A stretch of 64,000 nt of DNA from CAWBCR01 sp963787375 (GTDB lineage Bacteria > Chloroflexota > Anaerolineae > Aggregatilineales > UBA3940): contig CAWBCR010000027.1 in NCBI GenBank assembly GCA_963787375.1, positions 62,001 through 126,000 of the forward strand, written 5' to 3'. The notes under the pieces were generated by a model. That model was not told the origin of the DNA and did not search any database. It worked only from the letters and a program-made list of their open reading frames with translations. Shown in pieces: positions 18,205 to 26,444 of the stretch. The position numbers were made by a program, and so were the translations under genes. Numbering within the stretch: the first letter of the stretch is position 1; each line of letters opens with the position of its first letter.

Positions 18205-18642
18205 GTGCAATCACGTCGCAAGGCTCGCAACCTGGCGCTCCAAGCACTTTACGAAATCGACTGTGCATCACACGCCACCGAGGACGTGGTTCAGGCTCGC
18301 CTCCTTGAGCAGGAGCTCGACGAGAACACGGCCCTGTTCCTGCGCAGCATCGTATACGGCGTGCTGGAGCATCGGGAGACGCTCGACGGCCTGATCCACG
18401 AGTACGCGCCCGAATGGCCGGTCAACCAGATGGCAATCGTGGATCGCAACATCCTGCGCATCGCCATCTACGAGCTGGTCATCGACCACAGCACACCGCT
18501 CAAAGTTGCCATCAACGAAGCGGTCGAGCTCGCCAAGACGTTTGGCAGCGACAGCGCGCCGCGCTTCATCAACGGCGTGTTGGGCACGCTGGCAGCCAAG
18601 TACGACGAGCTGGTCGCGGTATTCAACAAGCGCAGCCAATGA
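18205..18642 (+). CDS. nusB: Transcription antitermination factor NusB
   Basis: 145 residues, all-helical. RRKARNLALQALYEID, the region VDRNILRIAIYELV, and INEAVELAKTFGSDSAPRFINGVLG are the standard NusB blocks. It binds boxA RNA with NusE (S10) to keep rRNA operons from terminating. Starts with GTG at 18205 behind GAGGAG. Confidence 0.95.
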   Translation: MQSRRKARNLALQALYEIDCASHATEDVVQARLLEQELDENTALFLRSIVYGVLEHRETLDGLIHEYAPEWPVNQMAIVDRNILRIAIYELVIDHSTPLKVAINEAVELAKTFGSDSAPRFINGVLGTLAAKYDELVAVFNKRSQ

Positions 18643-18700
18643 GCTTGAAGCCGCTCCAGCATGCGCAGCGCGGATCGCTGCCCGGAGATACACAACCCGA

Positions 18701-19186
18701 ATGGACACCCTGTGTGGTATAGGATTACCCGAGCTGGTCATATTGGCCCTGCTCGGCTTTGTTCTGGTAGGCCCTGAACGCTCGCAGGAAGTCGCACTGA
18801 CGGCAGGTCGCTGGCTGAGCCGCATCATGCGTTCGCCGTGGTGGAAGGACCTCACCCAGATGACGGGTGCTCTGCGCGACCTGCCCAACACGCTGGTCCG
18901 CATGGCAGAACTGGAAGAGGCACAGGCCGATCTCAAGAAGACCCTTCAGGAAATCGAGCAGGGCACTGAGATCAACCTGAACGAGCGAGTGCCGCAGGAG
19001 CCCGGCCAGCCCCTGGTTTCCTCGCCCGATCCGTGGAACATCCGCGGCGCGTCGGGCAGCCCCGCGCCGACGGTCGCACCGACCCGCCCACGCGCCGGGC
19101 AAGATGTACCCGCAGAAAGCGTGCCTCCTGCGCCCGGCGAGGCAACCGAACCCCCAGCCGACGATGGTGGCGCAGATGCTCGCTAA
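18701..19186 (+). CDS. Sec-independent translocase subunit, TatA/TatB type
   Basis: 161 residues from the ATG at 18701. One N-terminal membrane helix (GLPELVILALLGFVLVGPE) with the conserved Glu and Gly-Pro hinge, then an amphipathic helix, an acidic helical stretch and a long Pro/Ala-rich disordered tail. The length and tail fit TatB better than TatA. It overlaps tatC. Together they would make the twin-arginine translocon that exports folded proteins. Confidence 0.82.
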   Translation: MDTLCGIGLPELVILALLGFVLVGPERSQEVALTAGRWLSRIMRSPWWKDLTQMTGALRDLPNTLVRMAELEEAQADLKKTLQEIEQGTEINLNERVPQEPGQPLVSSPDPWNIRGASGSPAPTVAPTRPRAGQDVPAESVPPAPGEATEPPADDGGADAR

Positions 19187-20033
19187 TCTCCTCAGCCGCC
19201 TGCCACACGTAAGCATCAGCACCAATATGGCGGTGCTGATCTCGGCGCTGGTGATCAGCCTGGCCGCCGCGTTGTACGTTCTGATCCGCAATCGCCCCAG
19301 CCTGGCTGTTGAGCCCGATGGGGACAGCGACCTCGGCGCGCTGTTCGATAACCCGGCGGCGATCATGCCGCACATCGTCGAACTGCGGAACCGGGTCATC
19401 AACAGCCTGTTAGGCATCCTCGTGACTACGGTCGTGGCGACGCTGCTCAGCAAGCAGATCCTGGCCGTGTTGGCCGAACCGGTCGGCGGGCTGCAGGACC
19501 TCCAGGCCATCGGCGTAACCGAGCCGTTCGGCGTGTTCTTCCGCATTGCGTTGACGGTCGGGATCATTCTGGCGTCGCCGTTCGTCATCGCCCAGTTGTG
19601 GATCTTCATTGCCGCCGGGCTCAAGCCCTCCGAGCGCAGGTTGTTCTACCTGCTGGTGCCGTTCGCGGTGATCCTGTTCCTGGCCGGCGTAGCCTTCGCT
19701 TTCTTCGTCATGCTGCCCGTCGCGGTGCCGTTCCTCGTGAATTTCCTCGGGGTGCACGCCACGCCCACGCTGGAGAACTACATCAAGTTCGTATCGAGCG
19801 TGCTGCTATGGGTGGGCGTCAGCTTCGAGATGCCGCTGATCATGTTCGTGCTGGCTAAGATCGGCATTGTCAATACCAGGATGCTGGCCCAGAACTGGCG
19901 TATCGCCATCGTGGCGATTGCGGTGCTGGCTGCCGTCATCACGCCCACGCCCGATCCGGTCAACATGGGCATTGTCTCTGCGCCACTGATATTGCTGTAT
20001 CTGCTCAGTATCGTGCTGACCCTGTTCGCCTAG
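19164..20033 (+). CDS. tatC: Sec-independent translocase subunit TatC
   Basis: 289 residues from the ATG at 19164 (or 285 from 19176), overlapping the tatB stop. Core motifs: PHIVELRNRVINSLLG (E. coli HLxELRxRL), EPFGVFFRIALTVGIILASPFVIAQLW and FIAAGLKPSERR, with six core membrane segments. An additional hydrophobic segment at about residues 22-45 and a short charged linker precede the core, so the N-terminus would be displaced relative to E. coli TatC. Receptor for Arg-Arg signal peptides. Confidence 0.93.
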   Translation: MVAQMLANLLSRLPHVSISTNMAVLISALVISLAAALYVLIRNRPSLAVEPDGDSDLGALFDNPAAIMPHIVELRNRVINSLLGILVTTVVATLLSKQILAVLAEPVGGLQDLQAIGVTEPFGVFFRIALTVGIILASPFVIAQLWIFIAAGLKPSERRLFYLLVPFAVILFLAGVAFAFFVMLPVAVPFLVNFLGVHATPTLENYIKFVSSVLLWVGVSFEMPLIMFVLAKIGIVNTRMLAQNWRIAIVAIAVLAAVITPTPDPVNMGIVSAPLILLYLLSIVLTLFA

Positions 20034-20133
20034 CGCGTAACGGTCAGGTGGGTTCCCCGCAATGCTAGCAGCCCGGTCGCCGCGCCCTGCGGCGATGGCA
20101 AGGGCTAACACGACCAGAAGGAGATAGCTGCAT

Positions 20134-21453
20134 ATGTCCCGGACACGCATCCTGATCATGGGGGCCGCCGGGCGCGACTTCCACAACTTCAACACCGTCT
20201 ATCGCGATAACGAAGCGTACGAAGTCGTCGCCTTTACGGCCACGCAGATCCCCGGCATCGGGGGGCGGAGCTATCCGGTCGAGCTGGCCGGCAAGCTCTA
20301 CCCCAAAGGCATCTCGATCTACGATGAAAAAGAGCTGGACCGCCTGATCGCAGACCTCCAGGTTGACGAGGTCGTCTTCGCCTACAGCGACGTGCCACAC
20401 GAATACGTGATGCACAAAGCGTCACAGGTACTTGCCGCCGGTGCTGACTTCACGCTGCTGGGCGCGAAGCGCACGCAGATCAAGAGCAGCAAGCCGGTGG
20501 TGTCGATTGGCGCGGTGCGCACCGGCTCAGGCAAGAGCCAGACCACGCGCCACGTCGTCGCAGCACTGCGCGATATGGGCCACAAGGTCGTGTCGATCCG
20601 CCACCCCATGCCCTACGGCGACCTGGCTAAACAGGCTGTGCAGCGTTTTGCCGACTACAGCGACCTTGACAAGCATGAGTGCACCATCGAGGAGCGCGAG
20701 GAGTACGAGCCGCACATCGACCTCGGCGCGGTGATCTACGCCGGCGTCGACTACGAGGCCATCCTGCGCCAGGCTGAGCAGGAAGCCGACATCATCGTAT
20801 GGGACGGCGGCAACAATGACCTGTCGTTCTACGTATCAGATATGCACATCGTGGTCGTCGACCCGCACCGGCCCGGCCACGAACTGCGCTACCATCCCGG
20901 CGAAGCCAATCTGCGTATGGCCGACGTGGTTGTGATCAACAAGATGGACACTGCCGACTACGATAACATCCTGACCGTGCTGGGCAACGTCCGCGCCACT
21001 GCGCCAAACGCCACCATCATCGAGGCGGCCTCGCCGATCTTCGTCGACAACCCATCTGCCATCCAGGGCAAGCGTGTGCTGGTCATCGAGGACGGCCCGA
21101 CGCTGACGCACGGCGAGATGCGCTACGGCGCGGGGGTTGTCGCCGCCAACCGTTTTGGCGCTGCCGAGATCGTCGACCCGCGTCCGTTCGCCGTCCGGTC
21201 GATTGCCGCCACCTACGAGAAGTACCCCAACACCGGGCCTATCCTGCCGGCGATGGGCTACGGCCAGGAGCAGATGGCCGACCTCGAGGAAACGATCAAC
21301 AGTTCGGATGTAGACCTGGTCATCGCCGCCACTCCGATTGATCTCAGCCGCGTGATCACCGTCACCAAGCCGATGGCTCGCGTACGCTACGAGCTTGAGG
21401 TCATCGGCACGCCAACTCTCAAGGAACTGCTGGCCCAGAGATTCGGCGGGTAA
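20134..21453 (+). CDS. P-loop GTPase/cyclic 2,3-diphosphoglycerate synthetase-like protein
   Basis: 439 residues. An N-terminal Rossmann-like part (RILIMGAAGRDFHNFN) is followed by a P-loop (GAVRTGSGKSQTTR), VIWDGGNNDLSF as Walker-B-like, and NKMD, the guanine-type specificity motif. The order matches COG2403/cPGS proteins. In methanogens the founding enzyme makes cyclic 2,3-bisphosphoglycerate; for bacterial members the reaction is not established. AAGGAG precedes the ATG. Monocistronic, closed by a hairpin after the stop. Confidence 0.7.
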   Translation: MSRTRILIMGAAGRDFHNFNTVYRDNEAYEVVAFTATQIPGIGGRSYPVELAGKLYPKGISIYDEKELDRLIADLQVDEVVFAYSDVPHEYVMHKASQVLAAGADFTLLGAKRTQIKSSKPVVSIGAVRTGSGKSQTTRHVVAALRDMGHKVVSIRHPMPYGDLAKQAVQRFADYSDLDKHECTIEEREEYEPHIDLGAVIYAGVDYEAILRQAEQEADIIVWDGGNNDLSFYVSDMHIVVVDPHRPGHELRYHPGEANLRMADVVVINKMDTADYDNILTVLGNVRATAPNATIIEAASPIFVDNPSAIQGKRVLVIEDGPTLTHGEMRYGAGVVAANRFGAAEIVDPRPFAVRSIAATYEKYPNTGPILPAMGYGQEQMADLEETINSSDVDLVIAATPIDLSRVITVTKPMARVRYELEVIGTPTLKELLAQRFGG

Positions 21454-21481
21454 CCCGGTTTCGCCTGTAACCAGTTGGCTT

Positions 21482-21513
21482 GGCAGGGGCGCGCCCAGGT
21501 GTGCGCCCCTGCC
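21482..21513 (+). terminator. GC-rich hairpin after the cPGS-like gene
   Basis: Eleven perfect base pairs (GGCAGGGGCGC with GCGCCCCTGCC) and a ten-base loop. The T-tract is weak. It belongs to a set of related hairpins in the window. Confidence 0.55.
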
Positions 21514-21579
21514 CCTTACGTCTATTCTCCCGGTGTCCTATAATAGAGTTGAGGGTGGGCGCGCAAAGGGAGCAATATC

Positions 21580-22485
21580 GTGCCTGCGCCACGTATCAAC
21601 TTGAGGTACATCGCACGGCTGGCCGGCGCGGCGCTGGGATTCGCGCTTGCCCTGCTGCTGGCTGTGGCTGTCACGACAGCCCGCGCCTACACCCACGCGG
21701 TGCTGCATCCCGGCTGCATCGGCGACCGGGCCAGCCTGGCCGAATCCGGCTACCCCGCCGAAGCAGTCGCCTTCCCCTCGCACAGCGGCCCCACGCTGCG
21801 CGGCTGGTTCACGCCCGGCAGCGCCCACCCTGAGATCGTCGTCGTGGTTGTGCCGGGGCATGGCGGCAACTCCAGCGCCGCCCTGCCCGATGCGCAGGTG
21901 CTGGCCGATGCCGGGATCAGCACACTGGTCTACGAGCACCGCTCCTGCGCCGACCCTGCCCTCGCAGCCAGCACCGGTCCGGATGAGGCACAGGACCTGC
22001 TGGGCGCGGTCGATTTCATATCCGCATTGCCCGGTGTCCAGCATATCGGCGTGATGGGATTTTCAGAGGGCGGCACGGCGGCGCTGCTGGCTGCCGAGCA
22101 GGATCACCGTATCAAGGCGGTCGTGGCGATGGGCGGCTACGACAGCCTGCGCAGCGATGTCCTCGATGCCGATTCGCCGCAGCCGCTCTACGTCCGCGTC
22201 GAGCGCCGGCTGGTCCTGTGGATGTTGCCGCTCGAAGGCGTGCGCGTGCGTGACGCCAGCCCGGTGGACCACATCGCGCAGATCAGCCCGCGCCCGCTGC
22301 TGCTGATCTATGGCGAATACGAGCGCGCCAACGGCGACGCGCTGTTCGCCGCCGCCCGCGATCCGAAAGACCTGTGGATCGTACCCGGCACGGGGCACGG
22401 CGGCTACCAGCATGCCGCGCCAGATGAGTATTCCCGCAGAGTTGTCACCTTTTTCGCCGACGCGTTCGGCGTTCCGATGCGCTGA
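21580..22485 (+). CDS. Membrane-anchored alpha/beta hydrolase
   Basis: 301 residues. One N-terminal membrane helix (about residues 8-30) works as an anchor or uncleaved signal. The catalytic domain has VVVPGHGGNSS for the oxyanion region, the nucleophile elbow GFSEGG, the acid in LLIYGEYE, and the His in GTGHGGY. Similar to the BAAT/dienelactone-hydrolase-like esterases; substrate unknown. GTG start at 21580 behind GGGAG. TATAAT at 21539-21544 is a likely -10. Confidence 0.8.
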   Translation: MPAPRINLRYIARLAGAALGFALALLLAVAVTTARAYTHAVLHPGCIGDRASLAESGYPAEAVAFPSHSGPTLRGWFTPGSAHPEIVVVVVPGHGGNSSAALPDAQVLADAGISTLVYEHRSCADPALAASTGPDEAQDLLGAVDFISALPGVQHIGVMGFSEGGTAALLAAEQDHRIKAVVAMGGYDSLRSDVLDADSPQPLYVRVERRLVLWMLPLEGVRVRDASPVDHIAQISPRPLLLIYGEYERANGDALFAAARDPKDLWIVPGTGHGGYQHAAPDEYSRRVVTFFADAFGVPMR

Positions 22486-22582
22486 CTGGGCCACTTGACG
22501 GCAGAAAGGGGGTGCGCCTGCCGAAATCGACACACGCATGCACGTTGGCCTACTGAACCACTATTCAGGGGAGCAAAACGCA

Positions 22583-23944
22583 ATGCGAAACGTTTACGCA
22601 GCATCAGGCGGGGTCAGCAAGTTTGCCAAGACCCGGCCCGACAAAACCTTCCAGGCCATCGTCAAAGAGGCATACGACTACGCCATCGCCGACCTGGGCC
22701 TGGAGTTCGCGCAGTTCACCGAACTGGTCGACGGCTCGGTCGCCAGTTACTTCTCCGATCACTTCGCACGTCAGCTCATGGCCGGAATCATGGTGCAGGA
22801 CTACCTCGGCCTGTGCCCCAAGCCCAGCCACCGCGTCGAGGGCGGCGGGGCGACCGGCGGCATCTGTCTCCAGGAGGCATGGAAGGCCATCGCCAGCGGC
22901 TACATGGACATCTGCGTGGCCTACGGCTTCGAGACGATGAGCCACGTCGAGACGTGGAAGGGCAACGAGTTCATCGCGCTGGCCTCGGACATCAGCTTCG
23001 ATTACCCGGTCGGCGGATTCTATTCCGGCTACTACGCGATGATGGTTACGCGGCACATGAAGGAGTTCGGCACGACCGTCGAGCAGTTGGCGCACGTCTC
23101 CGTCAAGAACCACCTCAACGCTTACCACAATCCTTATTCGCAGAAGCGCGAGCGGCTGACCATCGCCGACGTGCGCGCCGCGCCGATGGTCGCCTGGCCG
23201 TTGACGCGGCTCGACATCTGCGTGATGAGTGACGGTGCGGCGGCGGTCATCCTGGCCTCTGACGAGGGCCTGGCGAAGCTCGAAGCAGCCAGCGGGCGCA
23301 CGCTGCCAAAGGTGCGTGTCACGGGCATCGGGCGCGGCACGGATGCGATGCGCATGTCCGACCGCCCGCACCAGTCCTTCGACGATTTTCTTAAGTACAA
23401 CGCGCTGCCTAATGAGAAGGACAGCGCCGAAACGGTGGCCTACTACCGCGACCTGTGGGATCGCGGCTTCCGCTATCCCGGCGTTCACTCGTTCCGCGCC
23501 GGGCGTATGGCCAGCCTTGAGGCCTACAGGAACGCCGGGATCGTTGATCCGATTAACGAGATCGATTTCGTCGAGCTGCACGATGCCTATACTTCGTCGG
23601 AGGTTCAGACTTACGAAGACATGGGTCTGTGCCGCTATGGAGAGGGTGGCCCATTCGCGGCCAGCGGCAAGGCGTTCATGCCGGGCCTCGACTACGGCCT
23701 CGACCTGCCCGATCAGCCGGTGTGCCCGGTTAATCCGTCGGGCGGGCTGATCGCCTGCGGGCACCCCGTCGGCGCGACCGGCCTGATGCAGGGCGTGTTT
23801 GCCATCTGGCAGTTGCAAGGCAGCATCGACAGGCACTTCGGCGACGCGACCCTCCAGGTTAAGGGCGCCCAGCGCGGCGCGATCCACTCTCACGCCGGCA
23901 CCGGGACGTATGTGACCGTGTCGATCCTGGAAAGGGAAGACTGA
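22583..23944 (+). CDS. Thiolase-like protein lacking the nucleophilic Cys
   Basis: 453 residues from the ATG at 22583 (GGGGAG upstream). The fold is that of SCP-x/acetyl-CoA acetyltransferase-type thiolases: VELHDAYTSSEVQTYEDMGL, NPSGGLIACGHPVGATGL with the second Cys and His, and HSHAGTGTYVTV. At the first active-site position, where thiolases have CASG, this protein reads VEGGGATGG, so the acyl-accepting Cys is Gly. Claisen condensation or thiolysis is therefore doubtful; it may bind acyl-CoA without forming an acyl-enzyme, as proposed for thiolase-like SLP proteins. The DUF35 gene follows after two bases. Confidence 0.8.
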   Translation: MRNVYAASGGVSKFAKTRPDKTFQAIVKEAYDYAIADLGLEFAQFTELVDGSVASYFSDHFARQLMAGIMVQDYLGLCPKPSHRVEGGGATGGICLQEAWKAIASGYMDICVAYGFETMSHVETWKGNEFIALASDISFDYPVGGFYSGYYAMMVTRHMKEFGTTVEQLAHVSVKNHLNAYHNPYSQKRERLTIADVRAAPMVAWPLTRLDICVMSDGAAAVILASDEGLAKLEAASGRTLPKVRVTGIGRGTDAMRMSDRPHQSFDDFLKYNALPNEKDSAETVAYYRDLWDRGFRYPGVHSFRAGRMASLEAYRNAGIVDPINEIDFVELHDAYTSSEVQTYEDMGLCRYGEGGPFAASGKAFMPGLDYGLDLPDQPVCPVNPSGGLIACGHPVGATGLMQGVFAIWQLQGSIDRHFGDATLQVKGAQRGAIHSHAGTGTYVTVSILERED

Positions 23945-23946
23945 TC

Positions 23947-24490
23947 ATGGCCAAGCTACCCGATCGATTTGACGAGACGCTGGACGGCACGGTTGTCTTC
24001 GACCTGCCTTTCCCGCTGGTGCTGGACGCCGAGGGGCTGGCCGCGCTCAAGAACATGAAGCCGCTGCGCGTGCGGCAGCCGTACCACATCGAGTACCTGC
24101 ACTCCTACGGGCAGGATTCGCCGTTTTTCGCCGGGCTGACGAACAAGGTGCAGCTTGGCCACGCGCGACCCGGAGACGGGTTACACCTATGCCACCCCGC
24201 GAGGCCACGACATGCACTCCGGCCACGAGACGGAATGGGTGGTGCTGCCCGGCACCGGGACGGTCCACGCCTTTACTGTGTGTCACTTCGGCTCCGAGGC
24301 GTTTCTGAAGGAGACACCCTTCGTGCTGGCGCTGATCGCCTACGAGGGCGTCGACACGCTGTTCCTGTCGCGGCTGATGGGCGTCGACCCTGACGCCGCC
24401 TCGCTGGACTGGATCGGCATGACGGTCCAGGCTCAGTTCCGGCGCAACAGCAAGATCGCCCCGACCGACATCTACTTCGTCCCGGCATAG
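23947..24490 (+). pseudogene. DUF35 (OB-fold) thiolase partner, split by a +1 frameshift
   Basis: The ATG at 23947 opens a protein whose first 70 residues fit the DUF35 N-terminus (MKPLRVRQPYHIEYLHSYG, PFFAGLTNK). The frame breaks at TT 24155-24156; dropping one T continues as LATRDPETGYTYATPRG and the OB-fold VLPGTGTVHAFTVCHFG up to the stop at 24490, for 180 residues. The usual CPxC zinc ribbon is replaced by DPETG. DUF35 proteins pair with thiolases to channel acyl-CoA, which fits the neighbour. Pseudogene or homopolymer error. Confidence 0.8.
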
Positions 24491-24602
24491 CAGACCGGCG
24501 GGCATCGGGGGGACGCATCCGTAATGGAGACGGGTTCGTGCCCCCTTCCCATTTCTGCGGTATGATACGCTCCGTAATCGTATCGCACATCATGGAGCCT
24601 CA

Positions 24603-25511
24603 ATGACCACGACCCCTTCGCTGATCGTACACGGCGGAGCAGGCGATATTCCAAGTGCCGATCTCCAGCCCTACCTGGAGGGCGTCAGGCGGGCTGCCGC
24701 GCTCGGCTGGGACCTGCTGCGGCAGGGCCACGCGGCGCTGGATGCCGTGGAACAGGCCGTCCGCCTGATGGAAGACGACCCGTCGTTCGACGCGGGCCGT
24801 GGCAGCTACCTCAACTCAGCCGGGCACATCGAGCTTGACGCGCTGATCATGGATGGCCGCATGCTGGAAAGCGGCGCGGTTGCTGCCGTGCAGAGTATCG
24901 CCAACCCGATCAGCCTGGCGCGGTTAGTGATGACCGAGACGCCGCACGCGATGCTGGTCGGCGGCGGCGCGCAGGCCTTCGCCGATAAGATGGGGATCCG
25001 CCGCCTGCCGGAAGAAGAATTGCTTGTCCGGCGCGAGCTGGAGCGCTGGCTCGAATGGAAGCGCACGCAGGACTCTGACCTGCTCAAGCCGCCCGGCCAG
25101 CCCGGCCATGGGACCGTTGGCGCAGTGGCGCGCGACACAGACGGCAACATCGCCGCGGCCACCTCGACCGGCGGCACCCGCAATAAGATGGCGGGGCGTG
25201 TGGGTGATTCGCCGCTGATCGGCAGCGGGGCCTACGCCGACAACCTGACCGGAGGTGCATCGGCGACGGGGGTTGGCGAAGGTTTGATGAAGATCGTGAT
25301 CTGCAAGACCACCTGCGACCTGATCGCCAGCGGGCTCGACGCGCAGGCCGCCGCAGATGAAGCGATTCGCCGGCTGGCCAGCGAGCGTATTCAGGGCTCC
25401 GGAGGCGTGATCGTCCTCGATCACGAGGGCCGCAGCGGATTTGCATATAATACGCCGTACATGGCGCGGGCCTACGTCCTGGCAGATGGCACTATCGAGG
25501 CGGCCATCTAA
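24603..25511 (+). CDS. Isoaspartyl peptidase/L-asparaginase, Ntn type
   Basis: 302 residues of the plant-type asparaginase (T2) family. LIVHGGAG at the start, DAGRGSYLN, and HGTVGAVARD, whose Thr becomes the nucleophile after self-cleavage into alpha and beta subunits; GDSPLIGSGAYADN and a TG.GE-like block complete the site. Cleaves isoaspartyl dipeptides and often asparagine. GGAG precedes the ATG by five bases. A lipoprotein gene follows six bases after the stop. Confidence 0.92.
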   Translation: MTTTPSLIVHGGAGDIPSADLQPYLEGVRRAAALGWDLLRQGHAALDAVEQAVRLMEDDPSFDAGRGSYLNSAGHIELDALIMDGRMLESGAVAAVQSIANPISLARLVMTETPHAMLVGGGAQAFADKMGIRRLPEEELLVRRELERWLEWKRTQDSDLLKPPGQPGHGTVGAVARDTDGNIAAATSTGGTRNKMAGRVGDSPLIGSGAYADNLTGGASATGVGEGLMKIVICKTTCDLIASGLDAQAAADEAIRRLASERIQGSGGVIVLDHEGRSGFAYNTPYMARAYVLADGTIEAAI

Positions 25512-25517
25512 CCGCGT

Positions 25518-26372
25518 ATGAGCCGCTTCGCAACTGCCACCCATCGAGCTGTCCGGCTGTCTGCGCTGTGCGCCTTGCTGGCAGTAGCACTGACCGGCTG
25601 CGCGTCGCTCCGGCCTGCCCCATCACCCATGACGCCGACCAATACGGCCTATCCCTTTGTCACCGCCACGGAGCGGCCCACCCCAACGCCCGTCACGCCC
25701 AGCGCGACGCCGACTGCCACGCCCACTCCCACGGCGACTTTCACGCCAACCGCAACGCCCGGCCCGAGCGTCACCCCGACGCCATCGCCGACCGCCGTTC
25801 CCACCGCCACGCGGACGCTGACGCCATCCGGCTTCCTGTACTGTCCCTATCCGGCCAGTGGCGTGTTCCGTCAGGTCGTCGACGCCCGGCAGGACATCAA
25901 GCTGGCGGTGGGCTGCCCGCTGGCGCAGGACAACAAGACCCGCCCCAAGACATGGCCTGTCGAAGCGCGCTGGCAGCCGATGGAGCACGGCAGCATGCTG
26001 TGGGTTTCAAATGTGGGCTGGTATGATGGGGCGGTCATCTATGTGATACTGGAGGATGGCACGTACACCCGCTACGACGACACTTACACCATCGGCGGGG
26101 ATCCCAGCGATGGCGGCCCGCCGCCACCTGACGGCCTTTACCGCCCGACTGAAGCGCTGGGCAAAGTGTGGCGCATCATTCCGGGCCTGATCGAACAGAT
26201 CGGGTTCGCCACGCAACCTGAGATCACATATCCGGGCGATATGCAGTTGTTTCAGTATGGGGATATGGTCACCATACCGCCGTTGTCCGGGGTAGGAGTG
26301 TTCATCCGGGGTGAGACCGACCGCTGGACGCTGATACCCATCTTACTGCCCGTGGTAACCGCGCAGCCGTAA
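25518..26372 (+). CDS. Lipoprotein with Thr/Pro-rich linker, function unknown
   Basis: 284 residues. A signal peptide ends in the lipobox LTGC, so the mature protein should start at a lipidated Cys near residue 28. Residues about 30-100 are a low-complexity Thr/Pro/Ala linker (PTPT repeats), which would hold the C-terminal domain away from the membrane. The C-terminal domain (about 105-284) is rich in Trp, Tyr and Gly (GFLYCPYPASGVFR, WPVEARWQPMEHG) with two conserved-looking Cys; I do not recognise it. Such linkers are common in Anaerolineae-like genomes. Confidence 0.8.
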   Translation: MSRFATATHRAVRLSALCALLAVALTGCASLRPAPSPMTPTNTAYPFVTATERPTPTPVTPSATPTATPTPTATFTPTATPGPSVTPTPSPTAVPTATRTLTPSGFLYCPYPASGVFRQVVDARQDIKLAVGCPLAQDNKTRPKTWPVEARWQPMEHGSMLWVSNVGWYDGAVIYVILEDGTYTRYDDTYTIGGDPSDGGPPPPDGLYRPTEALGKVWRIIPGLIEQIGFATQPEITYPGDMQLFQYGDMVTIPPLSGVGVFIRGETDRWTLIPILLPVVTAQP

Positions 26373-26399
26373 TGTGTGGGATATCTCACTGGAGAGAAT

Positions 26400-26426
26400 C
26401 AGGGGCGTGGTTGTGCCACGCCCCTG
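26400..26426. terminator. Hairpin between convergent lipoprotein and YkvA genes
   Basis: Eleven paired bases (CAGGGGCGTGG with CCACGCCCCTG) and a five-base loop, in the only gap between two convergent genes. Related in sequence to the hairpin at 21482-21513. Confidence 0.65.
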
Positions 26427-26444
26427 CGTTTGTCGCGCGCCGAG

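Noticed and set aside
22604..23893. Minus-strand open frame of 429 codons opposite the thiolase
   Set aside because: Fully antisense to a conserved thiolase fold, with no recognisable motif.
25650..25830. Tandem repeat or CRISPR-like array
   Set aside because: The repetition is only the Thr/Pro codon pattern of the lipoprotein linker; no spacers.
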